DNA of 64,000 nucleotides from Pelagibacterium sp. 26DY04 (GCF_031202305.1 NZ_CP101731.1:3474501-3538500), one strand, 5' to 3'; counted from the stretch's first letter, positions 34,113-43,232 are shown. Numbers and translations are program-made. The notes: a model not told the origin generated them from the sequence alone.

Positions 34113-34877
34113 ATGCCCACCCTTTTCGATCTCACCGGCAAACTCGCTCTCGTCACCGGCTCGTCGCGGGGCATCGGCTTTGCTCTCGCCCAGGGGCTGG
34201 CCGAACACGGCGCGAGCGTGGTTCTCAATGGCCGCGACCGGGACAAGGTCGAGGCAGCCGCCGACCGCCTGCGCCCGGCGGGGCACACCGCCCACGCCCT
34301 GCCGTTCGACGTCACCGATCCGTCCGCAGCCGAGGCCGCGATAAGTGCAATCGAAAGCGGGATCGGTCCCATCGATATTCTGATCAACAACGCCGGCATG
34401 CAGCATCGCGGCCCGCTGGAGGATTTTCCGCAAGACAAATGGGACGATCTTCTTAGGACCAACATCTCCTCGGTCTTTTATGTGACCCAGCCGGTCGCCC
34501 GCTTCATGATCGGGCGCGGCCGCGGACGCATCATCAACATCGCTTCGGCCATGTCCGAACTCGCTCGCCCCGGCGTCACTCCCTACACCGCGACAAAGGG
34601 TGCCATCCGCAACCTGACGCGCGGCATGGCCGCCGACTGGGCGAAGAAGGGCCTGCAGGTCAACGCCATCGCGCCGGGCTATTTCAAGACGCCGCTCAAC
34701 AAGGCCCTGATCGAGGACAAAACCTTCTCCGCCTGGCTTGAAACCCGCACCCCCGCCGGCCGCTGGGGCGATCTCGACGAGCTCAAAGGCGCCGCCGTCT
34801 TCCTGGCCTCCGACGCCGCCAGCTTCGTCAACGGCCACACTCTCTATGTCGACGGCGGGCTCACGGTAACGGTCTAG
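34113..34877 (+). CDS. SDR-family oxidoreductase, gluconate 5-dehydrogenase-like
   Basis: ATG 34113 gives 254 residues. TGSSRGIGFALAQGL (cofactor loop), NNAGMQHRGPLEDF, Ser in NIASAMSEL and Tyr-x3-Lys in PYTATKGA identify a classical SDR; AIAPGYFKTPLNKAL is typical of gluconate 5-dehydrogenase and 2-keto-3-deoxy-sugar-acid dehydrogenases. It closes the rightward sugar-acid operon. Its stop codon directly abuts that of the convergent dld gene. Confidence 0.9.
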   Translation: MPTLFDLTGKLALVTGSSRGIGFALAQGLAEHGASVVLNGRDRDKVEAAADRLRPAGHTAHALPFDVTDPSAAEAAISAIESGIGPIDILINNAGMQHRGPLEDFPQDKWDDLLRTNISSVFYVTQPVARFMIGRGRGRIINIASAMSELARPGVTPYTATKGAIRNLTRGMAADWAKKGLQVNAIAPGYFKTPLNKALIEDKTFSAWLETRTPAGRWGDLDELKGAAVFLASDAASFVNGHTLYVDGGLTVTV

Positions 34878-36560
34878 CTACGCCCACATCTTCTTGCGGG
34901 AAGTCTTGCCGATCCCGGGATTGAAGCTGTTGGTGGGATCGAGCTCGCGATAGAAGGCCTCGAGCTGGGGCTGCGCACGATAGAGGTGCCCCACATTGTG
35001 CTCGGCCGGGTATTGTGCCCCGCGCCGGTCGAGAACCGCCAACATCTCCTGTTCGAGCGCATGGCAGTCCACACCCTTTTTGACCAGGTATTCCTGATGC
35101 AGCACGTGGCAGAAGAAGTGCCCGCAATAAATGGTGCGCTCGATTTGGCCGGCGATCGATAAGGGCAACGTTTCGAACCAAGCGGTCATGTTGCGCGGCA
35201 GCGCCACATCGAGCGCCAGGATGTCCTCGACGGTTCGTTTATGCGTGGCGCGGTAGCGGACCACCGATCCGCCCACCGCAAAGCGCTGCAGGAAAGCCGC
35301 CTCCCCTTCCTCCTTGGTACATTCGAAAAACCCGAACTCCCCCTTCGGCGTTCGGTTTTGGAGATAGTTGCGCGCTTCTGCGACGCCCTCGCCCCCCATC
35401 TTGAGCAGGAGATGGTGGGTAAACCGGTCGCGGTATTCGTTCATCCGCCTGGGTAGGTGTTCGGGCAGAAGGCGGGCCAGAAAGGTCAGCAGATGGTCGG
35501 AAACCGCCGACCCCAGGCCCAGCTTTTCGGTGATGCCGTCGAACCAGCTTTTGGCCGCGAAGGCCCTGAACACATTGTCGGTTCCGAACGCCTTGATGAA
35601 AAGGTAGAGGTCCTTTCCATAGACCTGTGCCGTCTCATAGGCGTCGCGGTGAATATATTCGCCCGCGATCGGAAGGTTTTCGAAACCCGAGAGAATATCG
35701 CAGCGAATCTGTGCCAGATCGTCGGGATCGTTGGCGCCGATATAAAAGACCGTCACGTCCTTGTCGGCTTCGAACGTGTCGAGCCTTACCGCAAACACCC
35801 CGATCCGTCCCGCCGAGCCCGACGCCTCGTAATGCCGCCTGGGATCGGCGTTGAACCGGGCTGGCGTGGGCGCGGATATGTCCCGCACATGTTCGCAATA
35901 TTCCCGATCCGACGCCCATTGATTGGTGGCGTACGAGATATCGGCCTCCGAATAATCCCTGCCGTCGAGCCGCGCCAGGATCGTCTCTGGATCACCACCC
36001 AGCTCGATCCCGAGATGATTGACCAGGTGCAGGTCTCCTCGGGCGTCGATCTGTGCGAAGATGGCGAACTGGGTATAGGCCGGTCCGCGCCGGATCAGCG
36101 AGCCGCCCGAATTGTTGCACACCCCGCCGGTCACCGATGCGCCGATACAACTCGACCCGATCACGGAATGGGGTTCGCGTCCGATCGGCCGCAATGCCTT
36201 TTCCAACTTGTCCAGGGTTGCGCCCGGCAGGGCGATGACCTGCCGCCCGCCATCGATCAGGTCGATCCGGTCGATCCGCATGGTGTTGATGATGACGATG
36301 GGACGGTCGTACCCCTCACCGAATGGCGTCGAGCCTCCCGTCAGTCCCGTATTGGCCGCCTGAAAGATGACGATCACGTCGGCCGCCACGCACGCCTTGA
36401 GAACCCGCCATTGTTCGAGCAACGTTCCCGGCCGTACCGCCGCTAGAACCTCCCCATCGCCATAGCGGTACCCCTTGCGGAACCGCCGCGTGGCACGCTC
36501 GCCGACATGGACATGGGCGGGTCCAACTATGGAGCGAAAGGCTTCGATAAGATCATTCAT
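34878..36560 (-). CDS. dld: quinone-dependent D-lactate dehydrogenase
   Basis: Start ATG 36560 (MNDLIEAF) gives 560 residues; earlier in-frame starts at 36581 and 36611 cannot be excluded. The FAD_binding_4 domain includes IFQAANTGLTGGSTP and GSSCIGASVTGGVCNNSGGS, followed by the membrane-binding Lact-deh-memb domain (YCGHFFCHVLHQEYLVKKG and HNVGHLYRAQPQL). It oxidises D-lactate and feeds electrons to ubiquinone at the inner membrane. It converges on the sugar-acid operon with no base between the stop codons. Confidence 0.93.
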   Translation of the reverse strand: MNDLIEAFRSIVGPAHVHVGERATRRFRKGYRYGDGEVLAAVRPGTLLEQWRVLKACVAADVIVIFQAANTGLTGGSTPFGEGYDRPIVIINTMRIDRIDLIDGGRQVIALPGATLDKLEKALRPIGREPHSVIGSSCIGASVTGGVCNNSGGSLIRRGPAYTQFAIFAQIDARGDLHLVNHLGIELGGDPETILARLDGRDYSEADISYATNQWASDREYCEHVRDISAPTPARFNADPRRHYEASGSAGRIGVFAVRLDTFEADKDVTVFYIGANDPDDLAQIRCDILSGFENLPIAGEYIHRDAYETAQVYGKDLYLFIKAFGTDNVFRAFAAKSWFDGITEKLGLGSAVSDHLLTFLARLLPEHLPRRMNEYRDRFTHHLLLKMGGEGVAEARNYLQNRTPKGEFGFFECTKEEGEAAFLQRFAVGGSVVRYRATHKRTVEDILALDVALPRNMTAWFETLPLSIAGQIERTIYCGHFFCHVLHQEYLVKKGVDCHALEQEMLAVLDRRGAQYPAEHNVGHLYRAQPQLEAFYRELDPTNSFNPGIGKTSRKKMWA

Positions 36561-36733
36561 GGTGCGATGGGCCAGCTTCATCCTCAAACCGGGTCTGATC
36601 GGACCTACCACATCCGGGTTTCAATGACAGCACGGCGAGAAGCATCGACATCCGTTCGCCGCGTTGAAGGATACACCGGTAGCGCACCCCGCGAGCGAGC
36701 AGGTCCAAAACCGACTTGAATGTCCGATATGAC

Positions 36734-36810
36734 TGGTGATCCCGACAGGATTCGAACCTGTGACCCTCAGATTAGGAATCTGATGCTCTATCCTGCTGAG
36801 CTACGGGACC
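36734..36810 (-). tRNA. tRNA-Arg (anticodon CCT)
   Basis: On the minus strand all four arms fold: acceptor GGTCCCG with CGGGATC (one G-T pair), D stem GCTC/GAGC, anticodon stem TCAGA/TCTGA with loop TTCCTAA (anticodon CCT, reads AGG), and T arm ACAGG-TTCGAAT-CCTGT. The CCA end is encoded. AGG is a rare arginine codon in such high-GC genomes. Confidence 0.96.
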
Positions 36811-36919
36811 ACGCGCAATCCGCTTAGCAAATCGGAGCGTAAAAGAAAACAGCACGCGCTCGCCTCAAAGAGTGGGTGCTTACGATTTCCCTCGCCGGTC
36901 TGGCTGGGAGCCGGTATCG

Positions 36920-38116
36920 CTACTGCAGCGCGATATCGACCCAGACCAGCCGGTGGTCGGAGGTTTGCGCATCGCCCTCTCCCAGCAGCGCCGCCAGGTC
37001 GTCATCGGTGGTGGGCCAGAAGATGCCTGCGCCAGTCACCGTCAGGTCGCTCGAGGGCAGCACATAGTCGGCGCGCATATTGCCCGATCCGCCCTCGCCG
37101 TCGAAAAAGTCCGCGGTGTCGAGCGCCGGATCACCGGTATGGTCGAGATTGGCGCCGCCATCGGCCTCCGAATCCTCGGGCCCGCCTTCGCTTCTAGGCT
37201 CAGGATCCTGCACGCGTTCTGTTGCCAGAAGTTGGGCTCCCACCTCGCGAATGCCGTCGCCATCGTTTTGGTCGAGGTTGAGATCGCCCACGATCACGAA
37301 GGACGCATCTGCGGCCAGGCCGCCCTCGGCCCCGGCATCGTCGGTCATGTAGCCTTCGCCATTCACATAATCGATCCAGAACCGCACCTCGTCGGCATTG
37401 CGCGTGCCGTTACGGTCCTCGGGCCCGTCGAAAACGGGCGGCGTGGGATGACTTGCCAGCAGGTGGATGGTCTGCTCCTCGATATCCACGGGCACGTCCC
37501 AATGGCTCTTGGACGAGAGCCGGAAGACCTCGAGAATCTCGTCGCTATAAAAAGACTCGCCGGTCTCAGGATCGACCGGCAGCCGCGCCTCGGGCATGTC
37601 GCGCCAGAGGAAATTCTGGAAGGTGCGCGCCTCGTCCTCAATGATGGGGAATTTCGAAAGGATCACCATGCCGTATTGGCCGGGAAACATGCCGAACCCG
37701 AAGGCATCGTCGGCCCCGCCGACTTCCCCGTCGGCGTTGAGATCGAGCCCGGAGGCGACACCGGTATTGACCGGCGCCGCAAAGGTCGCGACCGGCACCC
37801 AGGCCTCCGCCCCGTTCTGTCCCTGGCTCAGAAAATTTTCGACGAACAGCGACACCGCCTCCCCATCCTCGACATAGTCGAACTCGTTGATGAGGATAAC
37901 GTCGGGATTGACCCGCTGGATGATCTCGGCCACCCGCGCCGGCTGCGTCGCCTCGGGATCACCCAGGTCGGCGACCAGCTGCCCTTCGGCGCCGCGATTG
38001 AGGGAAGCATTGAACGTTGCGATCCGGATCGATCCTTGCTCGGGCGCCTCCTGAGCAGCCAGCGGAGCGGCGCCCGCCAGGAGCGCGAGGATGGAACAGG
38101 TGAACAATCGCATCAT
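36920..38116 (-). CDS. secreted endonuclease/exonuclease/phosphatase-fold protein with EF-hand-like loop
   Basis: ATG 38116 (GGGAGG upstream) gives 398 residues with a signal peptide (MMRLFTCSILALLAGAAPLAAQ). RIATFNASLN, ILINEFD, VGDLNLDQND and SDHRLVWVD are the EEP motifs with the metal-binding Asn/Glu, Asp-x-Asn and Asp-His. Residues 125-136 (DLNADGEVGGAD) match a calcium EF-hand or dockerin loop, with Asp at position 12. It is a likely extracytoplasmic nuclease or phosphodiesterase. Confidence 0.85.
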   Translation of the reverse strand: MMRLFTCSILALLAGAAPLAAQEAPEQGSIRIATFNASLNRGAEGQLVADLGDPEATQPARVAEIIQRVNPDVILINEFDYVEDGEAVSLFVENFLSQGQNGAEAWVPVATFAAPVNTGVASGLDLNADGEVGGADDAFGFGMFPGQYGMVILSKFPIIEDEARTFQNFLWRDMPEARLPVDPETGESFYSDEILEVFRLSSKSHWDVPVDIEEQTIHLLASHPTPPVFDGPEDRNGTRNADEVRFWIDYVNGEGYMTDDAGAEGGLAADASFVIVGDLNLDQNDGDGIREVGAQLLATERVQDPEPRSEGGPEDSEADGGANLDHTGDPALDTADFFDGEGGSGNMRADYVLPSSDLTVTGAGIFWPTTDDDLAALLGEGDAQTSDHRLVWVDIALQ

Positions 38117-38432
38117 GGTCTTCGCCTCCCCGGATTTTCTCAAGGCCCCGCCGGACCTCGGAACCGCAACACTGGTGGGTTTTAAAGACGGATATATGAC
38201 AGCTCGATCCGCAGCATTCCGTTTCGGCCCCGCCGTCACAGCACCCCAAACCACCGCCATCGGCAACCGCATCCTCCCCCGCAAAGACAAGAACCTGCAA
38301 CCGCCGCCCAAGCGCCTGTCGCAATCCCTTCCGTGCTCGAAACCCGCCGAGCCGCCTCTACCTCCTTTCAAACAGCACCGTCGGACCGGTCCCTCAACCT
38401 CACCGCCCGCCGACCCCTCAGGCCCGCCTCTC
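38117..38432. other. 316-bp intergenic region
   Basis: Leader of the EEP gene (ribosome site about 38122-38130) and downstream end of the SOS-box gene. No gene, repeat or convincing terminator was found. An AT-rich patch near 38175-38205 is the likeliest promoter area for the EEP gene. Confidence 0.4.
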
Positions 38433-38771
38433 TCACGCCGCGTCGGCGAACCGCCTGCTGCCTTCGAGGTCCCACACCAGCGTCATCATCGCCAGGGGAT
38501 CGCGCGGCGCTGCGAGCGAGAACAGCCGCGCGCCCAACCCGCTCAGCTTGCGAAACTTCTCGCGCGAATGATGGTCGACGATCAGGTCCTCGGCGGTTCC
38601 GGCCCAGCCGATCACGCCATTATCCTCGAGCGCATAAAGCCGTTCGGCCGCCATCGGCGCGCCCGCCTCGCCCACCAGCGTCATGGGGTAGCGGCGCCCC
38701 GAACGGCCCGTCCACAACAGAACGGCCGGCTCGGCTTTTTCCCTATCCGCAGTATTCGCAATCGAAATCAT
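38433..38771 (-). CDS. conserved unknown protein with SOS-type promoter, 112 residues
   Basis: ATG 38771 has GAGG six bases upstream; a TTG at 38846 would add 25 residues but its ribosome site is too close. The soluble protein has LLWTGRSGRRYPMTLVGE near the N-terminus, ALEDNGVIGWAGTAEDLIVD in the middle and FSLAAPRDPLAMMTLVWDLEG near the end. No catalytic motif, signal or membrane segment is visible, and I do not recognise the family. Its promoter carries a canonical alphaproteobacterial LexA box over the -10, so it is probably induced by DNA damage. Confidence 0.72.
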   Translation of the reverse strand: MISIANTADREKAEPAVLLWTGRSGRRYPMTLVGEAGAPMAAERLYALEDNGVIGWAGTAEDLIVDHHSREKFRKLSGLGARLFSLAAPRDPLAMMTLVWDLEGSRRFADAA

Positions 38772-38874
38772 GGCCACCCTCGCAAAACGGCCCGCAATTG
38801 TCTTTGTCCCAAGCAGGGCCCGTCCCACCGTGCCCGGCTTGTTCAATCCTCCGTCCGGCCCGCGGTTCGGATAA

Positions 38875-38909
38875 GAACAAAATTAGAACAAAAATGCAGC
38901 CATTGTCAA
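38875..38909 (-). promoter_or_regulatory. LexA-box promoter of the 112-residue protein gene
   Basis: On the minus strand TTGACA (38909-38904) and TCTAAT (38887-38882) are 16 bp apart, eleven of twelve consensus bases. GTTC-N7-GTTC (plus-strand GAAC at 38875-38878 and 38886-38889) overlaps the -10 box, the standard geometry for LexA repression. Start of transcription would be near 38875, about 104 bp before ATG 38771. Confidence 0.78.
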
Positions 38910-39018
38910 CCGGCTGCATGCGATATTTGTCTCACCACCGGCAGCGCTTGTCAATATATTGTGCCACAAGGGTGGTCGCGGCACTATCTATCGTATCTGC
39001 CGCACCAATCCGGGCAGA

Positions 39019-39828
39019 TCAGAGGCCGCCGCCGATCTCGGCTTCCAGCGCGTCGAGCCGCTCGCGCAGCCGGGGCGAAATCGGCCGCGCCAGCCCCTTG
39101 CGCGCGTCTTGGAGCACCATGCGGTCGGTCTCGGTTTCGATGCGCGCGATCAGCGTCTTGAGGAATTCGTCCCCCGAAAGCCCCGGCATGATGGGCTCGA
39201 GAAATTTCGCCCGCGCCGTGCCGGGCCAGAGGATCAGGCTGTTGCGCCCCCAATAGAGTCCCGAGGTGAGCGCCACGGGCACCACCGGCACGCCGAGCGC
39301 CAGATACATCCGCACGATTCCGCTGCGATAGGCCGGCTCATCGAGCGGCGCGCGCCGCGTGCCTTCGGGGAAGATGATCACCCGGCAGCCGCGCTCCAGC
39401 GCGCCGCGCGCATGCTCCATCATGGCCGGCAGCGCGTCCTTGCCCCGCTTGCGGTCCACAGGGATCGTGTCGATCCACTTGGCCGCCCAGCCAAAGAGCG
39501 GAATGTCGAGCAATTCCTTTTTCGCGATGAAGGCGGGATGGCCCACATAGGGCAGGATGGCAAAGATATCCCAGTCCGACTGGTGCTTCGAACCGATGAT
39601 CGCCCCGCCTTCGGGAATGTTTTCCGCTCCCGACACTTCGGTGCGGATGCCGACGATCCAGCGCAGGAAGAAAAGGTTCGCGCTGTTCCAATATTGCGCG
39701 ATTCCCCAGCCGGCATGCTTGAGGTTGGGCGTCAATTTCGCCATCAGCCCCACAACGATCGCCAGCGGGATCGTGTGGACGAAGAACACCAGATAGAACA
39801 CCAGCGAGCGGATGGCCTGGAGGATCAT
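39019..39828 (-). CDS. plsC: 1-acyl-sn-glycerol-3-phosphate acyltransferase
   Basis: ATG 39828 gives 269 residues. One N-terminal membrane segment (residues 6-26) precedes the acyltransferase motifs: KHQSDWD (H-x4-D), ARGALERGCRVIIFPEGTRR and PVVPVALTSGLYWG. It adds the second acyl chain to lysophosphatidate. It lies behind ftsX on the same strand with a 150-bp gap, an arrangement shared with other Hyphomicrobiales. Confidence 0.92.
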   Translation of the reverse strand: MILQAIRSLVFYLVFFVHTIPLAIVVGLMAKLTPNLKHAGWGIAQYWNSANLFFLRWIVGIRTEVSGAENIPEGGAIIGSKHQSDWDIFAILPYVGHPAFIAKKELLDIPLFGWAAKWIDTIPVDRKRGKDALPAMMEHARGALERGCRVIIFPEGTRRAPLDEPAYRSGIVRMYLALGVPVVPVALTSGLYWGRNSLILWPGTARAKFLEPIMPGLSGDEFLKTLIARIETETDRMVLQDARKGLARPISPRLRERLDALEAEIGGGL

Positions 39829-39980
39829 TGGTTCATCTTCTAGCGTTTTGAGTTTCAGGTCAGGGCGCGGCGAAAATGGTGATCCGCTGGAACCGGAGCG
39901 GAGCGTACAAAAAAGTACGTGAGCACCGGAAGCGCGGCGGATCGCCATTTGCAGCCCGCCATCACCTGAAAATCAATGCG

Positions 39981-40901
39981 CTAGGATATTTGCGAGAGGA
40001 AGCGCCTCACCGTCAACCGCGAGGTGATGGCGGTGAGCCCGGCGATCACCAGAACTACGCCCACGATCCCCAGTATTCCCGAGATCCCGAGCGCGAACTG
40101 GCCGAAGAGGATTCCCAGTTGCGCGCTCGATTGCTCGGGCACGACGGTGCTCATCGCCATGCCGGCGATGATGAAGAAGACGATCGCCGCCAGCCCGCCG
40201 GCGATCCCGCCCTTGAGCCCCAACAGCAGGAACCGCCCCTGGAATTCTCCGGCGATGAACCGGTTCGAGGCGCCGATGAAATGGAGCACGTCGACGATTT
40301 CCCGGTTGGTCGACATCGTCCCGCGCGTCGCGAACACGATGGCGAGCGCGGTCGCCACAAGGATGAGCGCCAGCACCAGAATGCCCGAAACCACGATGGT
40401 TCCCGCCATGGTGTTGAGCTGCACCCGCCAGGCGGCGTGGGTTTCCAGCGTCGCGCCGGGGATTGCGGAGATCTCGCTTTCGAGCCGCGCGATATCGGCG
40501 GCATTGGGGTCGGAAAGCTGCACGATCACCAGCCGGGGCACCGAAAGGTCGGAAAGGTCCAGCCCCGGCCCCAGCCAGGGTTCGAGCAGCGCTTCGCTTT
40601 CCTCGATCGAAAGCACCCGCGCGCTCGCCACCCCCGGCACCGCTTCTGACAGCGATACGGCCAGCCGCAGGTTGGATTCGATCACTTCCCCGTCGAGCGG
40701 GCGGATCTGGATGGTCAGCTCGCGCCCCACCTCGGCCGACCAGCCCATTGCCGATTTCTGCACCAGCAGCACGCCCCCGAAGGTGACGCAGGATAGAAAC
40801 GTCATGATGCCGATCAGAAGCATCAGCGTGCGCCCGGCCACCGATTGCGCCGGCACGATGGGGTTGGGCCGCGGAAAGCGGAGCTTGAGCCCCTCACTCA
40901 T
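39981..40901 (-). CDS. ftsX: cell division ABC transporter permease FtsX
   Basis: The 306-residue protein has a first membrane helix at about residues 28-48, a periplasmic domain (QIRPLDGEVIESNLRLAVSL) and three C-terminal helices (residues about 165-290), the FtsX topology. It overlaps ftsE by 8 bp. FtsEX couples cytoplasmic ATP hydrolysis to activation of periplasmic murein hydrolases at the septum. Confidence 0.92.
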   Translation of the reverse strand: MSEGLKLRFPRPNPIVPAQSVAGRTLMLLIGIMTFLSCVTFGGVLLVQKSAMGWSAEVGRELTIQIRPLDGEVIESNLRLAVSLSEAVPGVASARVLSIEESEALLEPWLGPGLDLSDLSVPRLVIVQLSDPNAADIARLESEISAIPGATLETHAAWRVQLNTMAGTIVVSGILVLALILVATALAIVFATRGTMSTNREIVDVLHFIGASNRFIAGEFQGRFLLLGLKGGIAGGLAAIVFFIIAGMAMSTVVPEQSSAQLGILFGQFALGISGILGIVGVVLVIAGLTAITSRLTVRRFLSQIS

Positions 40902-41553
40902 GGATGGTCAGCTCCCCGTCGTTCAAGAGCATGCGCGGATAGTCGAACTTGTCGAGCAGGTTCACCTCGTGGGTGGCGAGGATGATCGTCGTCCCCATCT
41001 TGTTGAGCTGCTCGAACAGATGCAGCAGCCGCTCGGAAAGCTCGGGATCCACATTGCCCGTCGGCTCGTCCGCCAGAAGGATGTCGGGATTGCCGATCAC
41101 CGCCCGCGCGATCGCCGCGCGTTGTTTTTCCCCGCCCGAGAGCACCGCCGGGTGGGCATCCATCCGGTCGCCCAACCCCACCCAGTCGAGCAGTTCCTCG
41201 ACATTTCCGCGATAGCTCGCCTCGGTCTGCCCGCGCACGCGCAGGGGCAGCGCCACATTCTCGAAGGTCGTCAGGTGATCGAGCAACCTGAACTCCTGGA
41301 ACACGATGCCGATATGGCGCCGCATCTGCAAAAGCCGGTCCCGGTCGAGCGCGGTGACGTCCTCGCCGAACATCGAAACCGATCCGCGCGTGGGCTTGAG
41401 CGAGAGCAGCAACAGCCGCAAAAGCGAGGTCTTGCCCGATCCCGAGGGCCCGGTCAGAAAGTGAAAGGAGCCCGGCGAGATCGAAAAGGTCAGGTCCTTC
41501 AAAATTTCCGGACCGTGGCCATATCTGAGCCCCACATTTTCGAAAGCGATCAA
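40894..41553 (-). CDS. ftsE: cell division ATP-binding protein FtsE
   Basis: The 219-residue ABC ATPase starts [20 protein letters not shown]. Walker A is [14 protein letters not shown] (about 36-49), the signature [15 protein letters not shown] and Walker [13 protein letters not shown]. First gene of ftsE-ftsX, divergent from the zinc-ribbon gene. Confidence 0.95.
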   Translation of the reverse strand: MIAFENVGLRYGHGPEILKDLTFSISPGSFHFLTGPSGSGKTSLLRLLLLSLKPTRGSVSMFGEDVTALDRDRLLQMRRHIGIVFQEFRLLDHLTTFENVALPLRVRGQTEASYRGNVEELLDWVGLGDRMDAHPAVLSGGEKQRAAIARAVIGNPDILLADEPTGNVDPELSERLLHLFEQLNKMGTTIILATHEVNLLDKFDYPRMLLNDGELTIHE

Positions 41554-41793
41554 ACCGCTCGTCTCCGCGAATCAACAAAGCGTTTCCAGCAAAAGTGGAT
41601 ACCACTTTTGCGCCCCCCAACGCGACAGCAAGGGCCCCGATCATTGAGGCGTTTGTGTGAACGGGGCGATGACTGCCGGTGATGATCGGCCACCATCGCG
41701 TCATGGCGGGATCGGGATCGATGTTTGAGGAGTTTTAACCCACCCCGCCATACGGTCTGCGCGACCAGACCAATATGCGGGCCCGGCCAGCAC

Positions 41794-42609
41794 GTGATCA
41801 TCACCTGCCCCAATTGCCATACGCGCTACAAGGTGGCGTCCGACGCGCTCTCGGCGGCCGGCCGGCAGGTGCAGTGCGCCGCCTGCGCCGAACTCTGGTA
41901 TGCCACAGCGAGCTTTCCAACGCCCTCGGCGCCCGATCTCGAACCCTCGCGCGACGAGCTGGCGTTCCGCGCCGATGGGGATGGGTTCTCCGACGAGGAA
42001 GATCTGCTCGATGAGGCGCTCCTGAGCGCCAACCCGACAGCCTTGGCCCCCGCCCATCCCGAACCCGCCTCTGTCGATCGCGCCGGCAACCGCGCCCGCA
42101 TCGAAGCGCTGGCCCGGCGCCGCAACGGCATGTTGGCCAAGCTCCCCATCGCCCGCTTCCGCCGCGCCTTCCGCGTCGCGGTCGCCGTAACGCTCGTTGC
42201 CATCCTCGCCCTGGCGGTCCTGGCGCGCACCGAAATCGTCGCCGCCTTCCCCCAGCTCGATGGCCTCTATCGTCTTGTGGGACTTGGAACAAATGTGGTC
42301 GGGCTCGACTTTACCGACATTAACACTTTGCGAACCACCCGCGACGGAACCAGCGTCATCATCGTCAACGCTAAGATTTCCAACATAACGAATCAATTAG
42401 CTTACGTGCCGTCGGTCCTCGTGAGCCTTTTGGACGAGGCCGGCAGGGTGATCTACGAATGGACGGTGACGCCGGCGGCCCGCAACATCCTGCCCGGCGA
42501 TGTCCTGGCGATCGACACGCAATTGACTGCGCCGCCCCAGGGCGTAACCGATATTAGACTGAGCTTTGTTGAGGGCCGCAACGGCGCCGATACGGGCACG
42601 AGACGATAG
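41794..42609 (+). CDS. MJ0042-type zinc-ribbon membrane protein
   Basis: A GTG start at 41794 gives 271 residues beginning MIITCPNCHTRYKV. Two CxxC pairs (CPNC and CAAC, residues 5-8 and about 33-36) form the zinc ribbon. A polar linker follows, then one membrane helix near residues 128-150 and an extracytoplasmic DUF3426-like domain (VIIVNAKISNITNQLAYVPS). Such proteins are common beside ftsE in this group; function unknown. The CpdR-like gene follows after 14 bp. Confidence 0.82.
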   Translation: MIITCPNCHTRYKVASDALSAAGRQVQCAACAELWYATASFPTPSAPDLEPSRDELAFRADGDGFSDEEDLLDEALLSANPTALAPAHPEPASVDRAGNRARIEALARRRNGMLAKLPIARFRRAFRVAVAVTLVAILALAVLARTEIVAAFPQLDGLYRLVGLGTNVVGLDFTDINTLRTTRDGTSVIIVNAKISNITNQLAYVPSVLVSLLDEAGRVIYEWTVTPAARNILPGDVLAIDTQLTAPPQGVTDIRLSFVEGRNGADTGTRR

Positions 42610-42623
42610 AAGGCGAAACAGCC

Positions 42624-43028
42624 ATGGCACGCATATTGGTGGCCGAAGATGACGATAATGTCCGCGCATTCGTCGTCCGCGCTCTGCAGATGTCCGGTCA
42701 CGAGGTCCTCGAAGCCTCCGATGGCGGGCTGGCGCTGGAAATCGCGACCGATGAGGATGGCCGTTTCGATCTTCTGGTCTCCGACATCAAGATGCCGGTG
42801 ATGGACGGGATCGCCCTGGCTTTGGCGGTGCGCGCGCAGTTTCCCGATCTCACCATCCTTCTGATGACCGGCTTTGCCGACCAGCGCGAGCGCGCCCATG
42901 GGCTCGATGCCCTGATCTACGACGTCCTGGGCAAGCCCTTTTCCCTGGCGCAACTGACCGAAAAAGTCTCCGACGCCCTGGCCGGCAAACCCGCCGAAAT
43001 CATCCCCCTGGCCCGCTCGGCGCTCTAG
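42624..43028 (+). CDS. cpdR: single-domain response regulator, CpdR-like
   Basis: The 134-residue protein is a lone receiver domain with acidic pocket AEDDDN (about 8-12), phospho-acceptor D54 (VSDIKMPVMDG), Thr in LLMTGF and Lys in LGKPF. MARILVAEDDDNVRAF is very like CpdR, which in its unphosphorylated form targets cell-cycle proteins to ClpXP. No output domain. Assignment to CpdR rather than another receiver is from resemblance and from its place beside ftsEX. Confidence 0.78.
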   Translation: MARILVAEDDDNVRAFVVRALQMSGHEVLEASDGGLALEIATDEDGRFDLLVSDIKMPVMDGIALALAVRAQFPDLTILLMTGFADQRERAHGLDALIYDVLGKPFSLAQLTEKVSDALAGKPAEIIPLARSAL

Positions 43029-43147
43029 AGACATGTCCCCGGCTTGGCCGCGGATGGAACGGTTTTGCGGTTCGGTGGGCAGTGTCGCCATTGCTTTGGA
43101 CGTACCAAACGCAGCCGTGTAGATAGTCTTTGTACAACGTCGAAGCT

Positions 43148-43185
43148 TGTCATTCCGGGACGTCTTCCCGGAATCCAGCAACAGC
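43148..43185. repeat. short palindromic dispersed repeat
   Basis: ATTCCGGGACGTCTTCCCGGAAT within this span is an 11-bp-arm palindrome, followed by CCAGCAACAGC. Related copies are at 23837 and 48626. It could fold as a terminator-like hairpin after cpdR, but no T run follows. Confidence 0.7.
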
Positions 43186-43232
43186 GCCGATCGAGAATGC
43201 CCTAGGGTCCGTTCAATCGAGGACACCGCCGC

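Noticed and set aside
32109-34838. A 909-codon open frame antisense to the IlvD-type dehydratase and SDR genes
   Set aside because: Very Gly/Asp/Val-rich, no domain, fully opposite two clear genes; a high-GC codon-position artefact.
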